A stretch of DNA of 64,000 nt from PGYR01 sp046290495 (lineage in GTDB: Bacteria > Bacteroidota > Ignavibacteria > Kapaibacteriales > UBA2268). The stretch covers positions 1,116,001 through 1,180,000 of the forward strand of contig JBKAGT010000005.1 in the NCBI GenBank assembly GCA_046290495.1. The letters run 5' to 3'. This document shows positions 33,723 through 42,067 of the stretch, one piece after another (position 1 is the stretch's first letter; each line of letters starts with the position of its first letter). The position numbers and the translations under genes are program-made. The notes below the pieces were generated by a model. That model searched no databases. It saw nothing but the letters and a program-made list of their open reading frames with translations, and was not told the origin of the DNA.

Positions 33723-35762
33723 CTATTTATTATTTCTTTCATAGTGCGAAAAATTCATTATATAATTCGCTCTACCTTGTGAAATCGATCTTAATTTTGT
33801 AACATATCCAAACATTTGTGACAAAGGCGCTTGCGCTTTTACCACTTGTAAATCATTTCGCTGTGATATTCCCTCGATTCTTCCACCTCGAGAATTCAAA
33901 TCAGCTATAACATCTCCCAAATAAGTATCTGGGGTAGTAACTTCTACGAAAAATATTGGTTCTAATTTATATGTACCGGACTGGCGTGCTGCTTCTTTGA
34001 CAGCTGCGGAAGCTGCCAACTTACTACCTAAATCAGTAGTAATATCGGAGTCAAAGTTTAAATCCAACAAAGTAATTTTTACTTTCGTCATTGGATAACC
34101 TTGAGGACCGACTTGAAGAGCCTGCACAGCGCCTAATTCAGCTGCCTTTACATACTCAGCTGGCACTTTTGCCTTAAGCTGATTTTCAAACTCAACAGTT
34201 TCGGAGTCATTGTTAGTTTCTATTTTCAGAAGAACTTTTCCGTAATGTTTATTACCGGATATCTCTTTTTCGAATTCTGCCTCTTTCTGGCAAGATTCTT
34301 TAATTGTCTCTCTATAAGCTACTTGTGGTTGACCAACCCTGACTGGCAATTTGAATTCCCTTGTCAATCTGTCAACGATAATTTCCAAATGTAATTCACC
34401 CACTCCACTTATAACTAGCTGACCACTATCGTCGTCAAACTTGTATTTAAAAGTAGGATCTTCTATTTGTAATTTTTCAAGAACTTCTATCAATTTATCT
34501 TGATCAGATGTAGTTTTTGCTTCCACCGCTTGATTAATAACGGGTTCAGAAAAATTAATCTTCTCATAAAGAATAGGATCCTTTTGGTCACACAATGTAT
34601 CACCAGTTTTAGTGAATCTTAGTGACGGTATTGCTACTATGTCACCAGCATGTGCTTCCTTAATCTCATTCCTTTTATTAGAATATATTTGAAGTATTTT
34701 CAAGATTTTTTCTTTCTTTCCTTCTATTGGATTCAATACTGAATCTCCAACTTTCAGGACTCCTGAATAAACTCTAATAAAAGTAACTTTACCTACATAA
34801 GGATCAGAATTCACTTTAAATGCTAGTGCAGAAAAACTTTCATCATCACTAGGTTTTCTACTTAGCCTTTTGTCTTCATCCTCTATATCAAATCCATCCA
34901 TGTACTTAACTTCTTTTGGAGAAGGTAAATAATCGATAGTTGCATCCAAAAGTGGCTGAACACCAACGTTTTTCAAAGAACTACCAACATGAACAGGTAT
35001 CATATTAAGATTAAGAACTCCCTTACGAATTCCTGTCTTTATTTCTTCCTTAGTCAAATCACCATTTTCTAAGTAGGCTTCTAGCAAATCTTCACTCTGT
35101 TCTGCAACAGATTCAATTAATTCAGCTCTTAACTCCTCAGACTTAGCTTTCAAATCTTCAGGGATATCAACCTGTTCGTACTTAGCACCATATGATTCTA
35201 CATCATACTTATATGCTATCATATCGATTAGGTCAATAATACCTTCAAAATTATCCTCAGCACCAATTGGGTATTGAACTGGAACTGGGTTCGCCTTTAG
35301 TTTATCTCGCATAGATTGCACAGCAGCATCAAAATCAGCACCCAATCTATCCATCTTATTTACATAAGCAATTCTTGGTACATGATATTCATCAGCTTGC
35401 CTCCATACCGTTTCTGTCTGGGGCTCTACACCACCTACTCCACAGAAAACTGCGATTGCACCATCAAGCACTCTAAGTGAACGCTGTACTTCTGCAGTAA
35501 AATCTACATGACCAGGAGTATCAATTATGTTTATTTTACAATCTTTCCACTCAGTTGGTATAGCAGCAGAGGTAATAGTAATCCCTCTTTCCTTTTCCTG
35601 CTCCATATAGTCCATAAAGGCAGTACCTTCATCAACTTCACCTATCTTGTGCAGATAGCCTGTGTAAAACAAAATACGCTCGGTAGTTGTTGTTTTACCA
35701 GCATCTATATGAGCCATTATTCCAATGTTTCTTACATTTTCTATAGGAATAGTTCTTGGCAT
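33723..35762 (-). CDS. Elongation factor G, EF-G2 type (probably ribosome recycling)
   Basis: 679-residue translational GTPase with complete G motifs: AHIDAGKTTTTERILFYTG, RGITITSAAIPTEW, DTPGHVDF and NKMDR. In the domain IV tip, where EF-G1 in this window has DGSTHAVDSSDGAF, this protein has DLNFDSDITTDLGSK: the conserved His, which matters for translocation, is Asp. The SGGSGQYARI loop of EF-G1 reads ISGNKHYGKV here. That resembles the spdEFG2/mtEFG2 type, which in Borrelia and mitochondria drives ribosome recycling. It lies between tuf and rpsG where the main fusA normally is. The function is inferred from these residues. Confidence 0.85.
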   Translation of the reverse strand: MPRTIPIENVRNIGIMAHIDAGKTTTTERILFYTGYLHKIGEVDEGTAFMDYMEQEKERGITITSAAIPTEWKDCKINIIDTPGHVDFTAEVQRSLRVLDGAIAVFCGVGGVEPQTETVWRQADEYHVPRIAYVNKMDRLGADFDAAVQSMRDKLKANPVPVQYPIGAEDNFEGIIDLIDMIAYKYDVESYGAKYEQVDIPEDLKAKSEELRAELIESVAEQSEDLLEAYLENGDLTKEEIKTGIRKGVLNLNMIPVHVGSSLKNVGVQPLLDATIDYLPSPKEVKYMDGFDIEDEDKRLSRKPSDDESFSALAFKVNSDPYVGKVTFIRVYSGVLKVGDSVLNPIEGKKEKILKILQIYSNKRNEIKEAHAGDIVAIPSLRFTKTGDTLCDQKDPILYEKINFSEPVINQAVEAKTTSDQDKLIEVLEKLQIEDPTFKYKFDDDSGQLVISGVGELHLEIIVDRLTREFKLPVRVGQPQVAYRETIKESCQKEAEFEKEISGNKHYGKVLLKIETNNDSETVEFENQLKAKVPAEYVKAAELGAVQALQVGPQGYPMTKVKITLLDLNFDSDITTDLGSKLAASAAVKEAARQSGTYKLEPIFFVEVTTPDTYLGDVIADLNSRGGRIEGISQRNDLQVVKAQAPLSQMFGYVTKLRSISQGRANYIMNFSHYERNNK

Positions 35763-35800
35763 TTAACTAACTTTTTCGATTTCAAAGAACTTAATTTTTT

Positions 35801-36268
35801 CTACCATCTAAAATGAGCAAAAGCTTTATTCGCTTCAGCCATTCTATGCATGTCTTCTTTTCTCTTTACAGAAGCACCTTCACCTTTTGAAGCAGCTATA
35901 ATTTCATTAGCTAACTTGCTAGACATAGATTTTTCTCTTCTAGAATTAGCAAACAATTTGATCCAACGCAAAGCCAATGCTACTCTTCTATCTTCTTTTA
36001 CCTCTTGAGGTACTTGATAAGTTGCACCACCAACCCTTCTTGATTTTACTTCAAGCATAGGAGCAACGTTAGTCAAAGCTTCTCTAAACACCTCTAAAGG
36101 TGCTTTTTCAGTTTTTTCACCAACTTCAGCAAATGCTTTGTAAACCAATTTACGCGCTGTAGCTTTTTTACCATCATCCATAATGATATTGATGAATTTT
36201 GCTACCATCAAATCATTGTACTGTGGATCTGGATTAATTCTTCTTTTTTCTGCTCTTTTCTTTCTCAT
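35801..36268 (-). CDS. rpsG: 30S ribosomal protein S7
   Basis: 155-residue uS7, a primary 16S-binding protein of the 30S head: MRKKRAEKRRINPDPQYNDLMVAKFINIIMDDGKK, GGATYQVPQEVKEDRRVALALRWI. Ends with ...NKAFAHFRW. Complete; 13 bases after rpsL and 38 before the EF-G2 gene. Confidence 0.98.
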   Translation of the reverse strand: MRKKRAEKRRINPDPQYNDLMVAKFINIIMDDGKKATARKLVYKAFAEVGEKTEKAPLEVFREALTNVAPMLEVKSRRVGGATYQVPQEVKEDRRVALALRWIKLFANSRREKSMSSKLANEIIAASKGEGASVKRKEDMHRMAEANKAFAHFRW

Positions 36269-36281
36269 GTCTAATCTTTAT

Positions 36282-36653
36282 TTACTTTGGTTTTTTAGTA
36301 CCATATTTTGAACGACCTTGCTTTCTACCTTCTACACCTTGTGTATCAGCAGCACCTCTTACTATGTGATATCTAACACCCGGCAAATCCTTTACCCTAC
36401 CGCCTCTAACATATACTATAGAGTGCTCTTGAAGGTTGTGACCTTCACCTGGGATATATGCAGACACTTCAAAACCTGAAGTCAACCTAACACGTGCAAC
36501 TTTACGTAGTGCCGAGTTCGGCTTCTTAGGTGTAGTTGTGTACACTCTAGTACAAACACCCTTTCTTTGAGGGCAATTAACCAAAGCTGCAGATTTACTT
36601 TTCTTTACCTGCTTCTTTCTTCCTTTTCTAACTAATTGACTTATAGTAGGCAC
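36282..36653 (-). CDS. rpsL: 30S ribosomal protein S12
   Basis: 123-residue uS12 at the decoding centre: MPTISQLVRKGRKKQVKKSKSAAL, TTPKKPNSALRKVARVRLTSGFEVSAYIPGEGHNLQEHS, VRGGRVKDLPGVRYHIVRG. Residues linked to streptomycin resistance (KPNS and RVKDLPG lysines) are wild type. It follows the EF-G1 gene after 103 bases. Confidence 0.98.
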   Translation of the reverse strand: MPTISQLVRKGRKKQVKKSKSAALVNCPQRKGVCTRVYTTTPKKPNSALRKVARVRLTSGFEVSAYIPGEGHNLQEHSIVYVRGGRVKDLPGVRYHIVRGAADTQGVEGRKQGRSKYGTKKPK

Positions 36654-36756
36654 TAAAATTCTCCATTTAATTTTTCTTGCCGTTCCAAAAATATAGACTG
36701 CAAATTTAAAACAATTATTAACAATCCCAAAATATTTTTGAAAATATATTAAATAT

Positions 36757-38850
36757 TTATGCTTTTTCTGCTTGCTCTTCTTCGTAAGCTTTTATAATAT
36801 CATCTTGAACTGACTTAGGAACTTTTTGATATTTCTCAAATTCCATTGTAAATTCACCCTTACCTTGAGTCGCTGAACGTAGGTCAGTAGAATAACCAAA
36901 CATCTCTTTAAGAGGCACTTCAGCTTCAACAACAACATATCCAGCATCCATAGTAGTAGTAACAATCAAACCACGTCTTTGGTTGATCTGACCAATAACC
37001 ACACCTTGGAATTCTTCTGGACAAGAAGTTTCTAATTTCATAATTGGCTCTAAGATAACTGGATTAGCTTTCTTGATAGATTCTCTTATAGCAGCTTTAC
37101 CAGCGATTTTAAATGCACCATCAGATGAATCGACTGCGTGAGTTGAACCGTCACTCAATACAGCTTTTACACCTACTACAGGTTGACCAATTAATACACC
37201 TTCAGCCAGTTGCTCTTGGAAACCTTTGTCAACAGATGGAATATATTCTCTTGGAATAGCACCACCGACAATTTTGTTTTCGAATTCGTAAGTTTCTTCA
37301 CCAGTTGCTTCAATTGGAATAAACTCACCTGCGATTCTTGCATACTGACCAGAACCACCAGATTGCTTCTTATGAGTATAATCATAAGCAATTGGCTCAC
37401 TAATAGCTTCTCTATAAGCTACTTTCGGCTCACCAACTACAATCTCAGTGTTAAATTCTCTCTTGATTCTTTCGATATAAATCTCAAGGTGAAGTTCACC
37501 CATTCCTTTGATCAATGTATCACCAGTTTCTTCATCTCTAGAAACTTGGAATGTTGGATCTTCTTTAGTAAATCTGTTCAATGCTTTAGAGAAGTTAACT
37601 TGACCAGCTTTATCTTTTGGTCTTACTGTCAACTCGATTACTGGATTAGGAATAAACATTGACTCCATAGAGTACTTCTTAGTTCCATCACCAAATGTAT
37701 CACCAGATGCACAATCAATACCAAAAGTAGCAACAATATCACCAGCATGAGCTTCTTCTATCTCAACCATGTCATTAGAGTGCATTCTTACCAATCTTGG
37801 AATCTTAAATTTCTTACCAGAACCATTGTTAAAGATGTTCTCTCCTTTTATCATCTTACCTTCATATATTCTCATATAAGTAAGTTGACCAAATTGACCA
37901 TCTTCCAATTTGAATGCTAAAGCTACTAATGGCTTTTCTGCATCAATTTCTAATTTTACTTTTTCTTCATCATTATCTAAATCAAGTGCGTAGTTATCAA
38001 CTTCAGTTGGATCTGGTAAATAGTCTAATACTGCATCCAATAGAGTTTGAACACCTTGATTTTTAAGAGCAGTACCAACCAATACTGGAGTAATATCCAA
38101 TGATATAGTAGCTTTTCTGATTGCAGCTTTGATTTCATCAATGCTAATTTCTTCTTCCATCAAGAATTTTTCAGCGATATTATCATCATAATCTGCAAGA
38201 GCTTCAATCATAGCAACTCTTTTCTCATTAGCTCTATCTAATTTTTCTGCCGGTATTTCTTTTTCAACTAAGTTTTCACCATCATTTCCTTCGAAATAAA
38301 TAGCTTTCATTTTCACTAGGTCAATAACACCATTAAATTTATCTTCTAACTCAATCTCAGTAGTAATCTGAACTGGGTTATGCTTTAATTTCTCTTTTAA
38401 TTGCTTAGTTACTCTGTCAGGATTAGCACCTGACCTATCACATTTATTGATAAATGCAACACGAGGTACACCATAACGACGCATTTGTCTATCTACAGTG
38501 ATTGACTGAGATTGAACACCCGCAACTGAACACAATACCAAAACAGCACCATCTAATACACGAAGTGCACGCTCTACTTCTACAGTAAAGTCAATGTGAC
38601 CAGGAGTATCAATTACATTGATAAAGTGACCTTTCCATTCGCAGAATGTAGCTGCAGATTGGATAGTGATACCTTTCTCTCTCTCCAAATCCATGTGATC
38701 CATAGTGGCACCAACGCCATCTTTACCACGTACTTCAGAGATTTTGTGAATTTTTCCTGTGTAAAACAATATACGCTCAGACACTGTAGTCTTACCAGAA
38801 TCAATGTGAGCTGCTATACCGATGTTGCGAAGTTTGTCAATATTGAACAT
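36757..38850 (-). CDS. fusA: Elongation factor G, EF-G1 type (translocase)
   Basis: 697-residue EF-G. G1 AHIDSGKTTVSERILFYTG, switch I with the insert RGKDGVGATMDHMDLEREKGITIQ characteristic of mitochondrial EFG1/spdEFG1, DTPGHIDF and NKCDR. Domain IV keeps the translocation loops SGGSGQYARI and DGSTHAVDSSDGAFKIA with the tip His. Hence it is probably the true translocase, although it lies outside the usual rpsG-fusA-tuf position, directly behind the operon promoter. The paired EF-G2 gene is downstream of rpsG. Two specialised EF-Gs are known from spirochaetes, planctomycetes and mitochondria. Confidence 0.9.
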   Translation of the reverse strand: MFNIDKLRNIGIAAHIDSGKTTVSERILFYTGKIHKISEVRGKDGVGATMDHMDLEREKGITIQSAATFCEWKGHFINVIDTPGHIDFTVEVERALRVLDGAVLVLCSVAGVQSQSITVDRQMRRYGVPRVAFINKCDRSGANPDRVTKQLKEKLKHNPVQITTEIELEDKFNGVIDLVKMKAIYFEGNDGENLVEKEIPAEKLDRANEKRVAMIEALADYDDNIAEKFLMEEEISIDEIKAAIRKATISLDITPVLVGTALKNQGVQTLLDAVLDYLPDPTEVDNYALDLDNDEEKVKLEIDAEKPLVALAFKLEDGQFGQLTYMRIYEGKMIKGENIFNNGSGKKFKIPRLVRMHSNDMVEIEEAHAGDIVATFGIDCASGDTFGDGTKKYSMESMFIPNPVIELTVRPKDKAGQVNFSKALNRFTKEDPTFQVSRDEETGDTLIKGMGELHLEIYIERIKREFNTEIVVGEPKVAYREAISEPIAYDYTHKKQSGGSGQYARIAGEFIPIEATGEETYEFENKIVGGAIPREYIPSVDKGFQEQLAEGVLIGQPVVGVKAVLSDGSTHAVDSSDGAFKIAGKAAIRESIKKANPVILEPIMKLETSCPEEFQGVVIGQINQRRGLIVTTTMDAGYVVVEAEVPLKEMFGYSTDLRSATQGKGEFTMEFEKYQKVPKSVQDDIIKAYEEEQAEKA

Positions 38851-38887
38851 TTTATAAACCTATGAAATTAAATTATTTTCTTTAATG

Positions 38888-38921
38888 AATCCCGAAAACA
38901 CACTTTTCACTATTTGGGATT
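38888..38921 (-). promoter_or_regulatory. Leader hairpin of the str operon
   Basis: On the minus strand AATCCC pairs with GGGATT, enclosing a second stem GAAAA/TTTTC. It lies just after the predicted transcription start and about 40-70 bases before the EF-G1 ATG. It could be a ribosomal-protein or stability element; no specific ligand can be named. Confidence 0.45.
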
Positions 38922-38933
38922 TTATATAGATAA

Positions 38934-38964
38934 CAAAATTAAAAAGAAAATATTTAAAGAGCAA
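38934..38964 (-). promoter_or_regulatory. Bacteroidota-type promoter of the str/S10 block
   Basis: Minus strand TTG (38964-38962), a 20-base spacer, TAATTTTG (38941-38934). This fits the TTG-N19/20-TAnnTTTG consensus. A weak hairpin, AAAGAG/CTCTTT (38956-38980), overlaps it and may be the terminator of the murI operon. The 38851-39017 gap holds nothing else. Confidence 0.65.
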
Positions 38965-39017
38965 AAAGATTTTACTCTTTTTTTCTGCTATTTTAAATAA
39001 TAATTAAGGTTTATATT

Positions 39018-39821
39018 CTAGATTGCAACTATCTGTGGTTTGGGACAAGGGAATCCCAACAGCGAACTTGCTAATTTGTTAAATTCATCTGACTCTTTAG
39101 TAACAAAAAACTCTACTTTACCTTTTTCTTCACTTGAATTATTGAGCCCAGATGAATTTATTTTATTCGTTGCTTCATGCGCAGTCATTTCGGAAGGGTC
39201 TATTATTTTTACATTAGGGGCAAATGATGCAATCTGATCTTTTAGAAATTGATAATGAGTACAGCCTAAGACTAAAACATCCATATTCTCATTGAGCATA
39301 GGCGACATATATTCTTTGATTATCTCTTTAGCTCTGGGTGTGTCTAGCTCATTATTTTCAACTAAGCTCACAAATTTTGGACCCGCCTTTTTTACTATAG
39401 TTATTTGCTTTGTTATAGCTGACTCTTCAATTTTTTTCTTAAAGTCAATATTCCTCAGAGTGGCTTCGGTAGCAATAACTCCTATAGTATGATTAATAGA
39501 TGAGTTCAGCACTAGCTCGACAATGGGCTTTACCAAATCAACGAGTTGTATATTAATATATTTACTAAGAAGTTGGTCTTTGGCTGTATTTGAAGCAGTA
39601 TTACAAGCAACAACAATTTGTTTCACATTTTTAGAACTCAGGAATTCTGCACATCTGAGTGAATACTCAATTATTTCCTCTTTAGATTTTGTACCATACG
39701 GGACGTTCTTTGTGTCCCCCAGATATATAAAATCCTCGTTGGGCATTAACCGAATAAGGTGTTTTAGTACCGAGGTACCACCAATTCCCGAATCGAACAC
39801 TCCTATCGGTCTAGAGTCCAA
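39018..39821 (-). CDS. murI: Glutamate racemase
   Basis: 267-residue cofactor-independent racemase producing D-glutamate for peptidoglycan. N-terminal IGVFDSGIGGTSVLKHLIRLMP, YLGDTKNVPYGTKS, and the two catalytic cysteines in VVACNTASNTA and VLGCTHYQFL. Length normal. It overlaps the SDR gene by 11 bases as the last gene of a six-gene cell-envelope operon (44081 down to 39018). Confidence 0.97.
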   Translation of the reverse strand: MDSRPIGVFDSGIGGTSVLKHLIRLMPNEDFIYLGDTKNVPYGTKSKEEIIEYSLRCAEFLSSKNVKQIVVACNTASNTAKDQLLSKYINIQLVDLVKPIVELVLNSSINHTIGVIATEATLRNIDFKKKIEESAITKQITIVKKAGPKFVSLVENNELDTPRAKEIIKEYMSPMLNENMDVLVLGCTHYQFLKDQIASFAPNVKIIDPSEMTAHEATNKINSSGLNNSSEEKGKVEFFVTKESDEFNKLASSLLGFPCPKPQIVAI

Positions 39822-40590
39822 GTTTACCTCTTATTCTTGCTAATCTATTATAAATACTACTCGGCAATACCTTTAGTATATAAGCTCCAAACTTAGCTTG
39901 CCAAGGAAATGAGTAGTTAGTCTTGCCACTATTTATTGCTTTATACATTTTCTTAGCTGCTTTCTCCGCAGACATTATGAATGGCATCTTATGATTGTTT
40001 TGACGTGTCATGTTCGTATCAACAAAACCAGGTTTAATTGTCATTACTCTAACATTATGTTTTTCTAGTTCTGTTCTTGCTGCTTCCAAATAAATACTAA
40101 GAGCAGCTTTGGAGCTACAGTAAATCCCCGAGCCTTCAAAACCTCTGCTGTCTGCTAATGAGCTGACTGCAATAAAATCGCCTTTACCCTTCTTGATAAA
40201 ATGAGGAAATAGTACTTTTGCAAAGTTGAGAACACCGAAATAGTTTACATCCATAACTTTGTGTGCAAACTCGAGATGAGGAACGTCCAAATTACTATTT
40301 AGTCCAGTACCTGCATTTATAATTGCCATATCTATTCCACCGAACTCACCTTTTGCAATATCATATGCCGCCTTGCATTGATTATAATCAGACACATCGC
40401 AGCTAATATAATGCACGTGGTTTTTCTCTGTGGAAATTTCTTCTTTCAAGCTAGCAAGTCTTTCTTGATTACGAGCAATCAAGTAAACACTACTTCCCTC
40501 GGCAGCAAAAAGTTTACTTAGTTCTCTACCTATTCCTTCCGATGCACCAGTTATTAGTATTTTCTTTCCTTCAACTATTTTGGCACCCAT
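39811..40590 (-). CDS. Short-chain dehydrogenase/reductase
   Basis: 259-residue SDR. NAD(P)-binding motif ITGASEGIGRELSKLFA near the N-terminus, acidic D in CDVSD, NAGTG, catalytic Ser in AVSSLADSRGF, and YCSSK (YxxxK). C-terminus has VMTIKPGFVDTNMT and a hydrophobic stretch. The closest general types are 3-ketodihydrosphingosine reductase-like and other lipid SDRs, but the substrate cannot be called. It overlaps the transglycosylase gene by 16 bases and murI by 11, so translation is coupled. Confidence 0.88.
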   Translation of the reverse strand: MGAKIVEGKKILITGASEGIGRELSKLFAAEGSSVYLIARNQERLASLKEEISTEKNHVHYISCDVSDYNQCKAAYDIAKGEFGGIDMAIINAGTGLNSNLDVPHLEFAHKVMDVNYFGVLNFAKVLFPHFIKKGKGDFIAVSSLADSRGFEGSGIYCSSKAALSIYLEAARTELEKHNVRVMTIKPGFVDTNMTRQNNHKMPFIMSAEKAAKKMYKAINSGKTNYSFPWQAKFGAYILKVLPSSIYNRLARIRGKLGL

Positions 40591-41459
40591 ATTTTATACT
40601 TATCTCTTCCTGGGTCATTTAGCTCCCTCTTCAAAATCCATGGATTTAAGAGCTTAACAGTTTTGTAATCTGTGCCATGTTCTGCTGCCCACTTAGCTAA
40701 ATTACTGATTCTACTATTTACAGTTATCTCCTTTGTATCAGGGTCAGTATACCCTCTCAGATTCTCAATATCAAAACCATATTTTTCTGGATTTTGCATC
40801 ATCTCTTTGATAATTAAGATTCTGAAATAATATCTCGACGTCTCTTCATTGAGGTATAAGTCGAAGTAGTTGTTTTTCATTTGAAACTCAACATCATCGG
40901 CAATACCATATTTACCTCTATTATAAGCAGCTATAGCTAATGCCCAAGTGCCAAACTTGTTATACCCTTCTGCTAAATATTGCAGCCCTATCATAGTACT
41001 TTTTTCAGGATGTCTTCTCTCATCCACATATTTATCTACTCTTAACCCCATTTCTCTTGCCGTAGCAGGCATTATCTGCCACAGACCAACAGCTCCTGCA
41101 CTTGAGCGAGACATATACAATGCACTCTCTGCTACTGATACATACTTCAAGTCTTTGGGTAGATTTAGCCGTTCTATATAGTTGTCATACATGGGGAAAT
41201 ATCTTTCTGCTCTTTTTAGATATAATAGTATCTGACCAGTCTGCTGCATAAGTAGCAAGTATTCTCGCTCTGCTCGTTCCCTAAGTTCTGGATCAGTTAA
41301 ATCAACGAGTTCATTACACAAATAGAGAGTATCAGGAAGATTGGTATTAGATACAAAGCTATTGTAATTAATAAAATTACTATCGATAGAATCGGTTGCT
41401 CTATCATCTGACTGAGCAAAAAGAAAGATACTTAGAAGGAAAAACAGTAATATTCGCAT
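40575..41459 (-). CDS. Lytic transglycosylase (SLT domain), secreted
   Basis: 294-residue protein with a signal peptide (MRILLFFLLSIFLFAQ). Its SLT domain has KYVSVAESALYMSRSSAGAVGLWQIMPATAREMGLRVDKYVDERRHPEKSTMIGLQYLAEGYNKFGTWALAIAAYNRG; the Glu of VAES is the likely catalytic residue. It cleaves peptidoglycan glycan strands in the periplasm. No LysM domain, unlike the second transglycosylase at 47896-50193. Placed between the ABC ATPase and SDR genes of the envelope operon. Confidence 0.9.
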   Translation of the reverse strand: MRILLFFLLSIFLFAQSDDRATDSIDSNFINYNSFVSNTNLPDTLYLCNELVDLTDPELRERAEREYLLLMQQTGQILLYLKRAERYFPMYDNYIERLNLPKDLKYVSVAESALYMSRSSAGAVGLWQIMPATAREMGLRVDKYVDERRHPEKSTMIGLQYLAEGYNKFGTWALAIAAYNRGKYGIADDVEFQMKNNYFDLYLNEETSRYYFRILIIKEMMQNPEKYGFDIENLRGYTDPDTKEITVNSRISNLAKWAAEHGTDYKTVKLLNPWILKRELNDPGRDKYKIWVPK

Positions 41460-41462
41460 GGC

Positions 41463-42065
41463 TTATAGTTCTATGTAATTGTTGCACCAATCTATTTCAT
41501 GTTGTTCATTGGTTGCTATTACTACTAATTTACCATTGTTTTTCAAATTTTCAATTTCTTTTGATAAAGTTTCGATTCCAAATTTATCAAGATTAGAAGA
41601 GGGCTCATCGAAAAAGTAGGCTTGTTGAGCTCCAAGTAAATTAATAATAATCTTTACTCTTTGCTTCATTCCAGATGAGAAATTTTTTATTGGTATATCT
41701 GCCTTATGAGACAAGTCAAAATCAGATAGATACATATCAAATTTATCTTTATCTAATTTTTCATTTCTTAGCTTACAAACTAAATCGAATATCTCATTGG
41801 GGGTGTAATCTTCATATAGATTATAATATGGAGCTATATAACAAAATCTTTCTAATTTGACATTCTTATCATTATTCAAATATATAATTTTACCTTTAGT
41901 AGGTTCTGAAAGCCCTGCAATTATCTTAAGTAAAGTAGACTTACCTGAGCCATTTCTACCTTTGATTGCTGTGGCAGTACCGGGCTCCAAAGTTTCACTA
42001 ACTCCATCAACTACATTCTCTAAGTAATCAAAAGTCTTTGTTATATTATCTAACTTTATAATCAT
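41463..42065 (-). CDS. ABC transporter ATP-binding protein, CcmA-like
   Basis: 200-residue ATPase: Walker A GRNGSGKST, a Q-loop region reading YIAPYYNLYEDYTPNE, signature FSSGMKQRVKII, Walker B YFFDEPSSNLD, and a final ATNEQHEI where the switch His would be: the usual H after AT is N. The small size resembles CcmA (haem export), but no CcmB-like permease is nearby. It starts two bases after the protease gene ends. Substrate unknown. Confidence 0.8.
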   Translation of the reverse strand: MIIKLDNITKTFDYLENVVDGVSETLEPGTATAIKGRNGSGKSTLLKIIAGLSEPTKGKIIYLNNDKNVKLERFCYIAPYYNLYEDYTPNEIFDLVCKLRNEKLDKDKFDMYLSDFDLSHKADIPIKNFSSGMKQRVKIIINLLGAQQAYFFDEPSSNLDKFGIETLSKEIENLKNNGKLVVIATNEQHEIDWCNNYIEL

Positions 42066-42067
42066 AA

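Noticed and set aside
32474..38850. tRNA genes near tuf, as in many Bacteroidota
   Set aside because: The intergenic spaces are too short and no cloverleaf-like sequence was seen.
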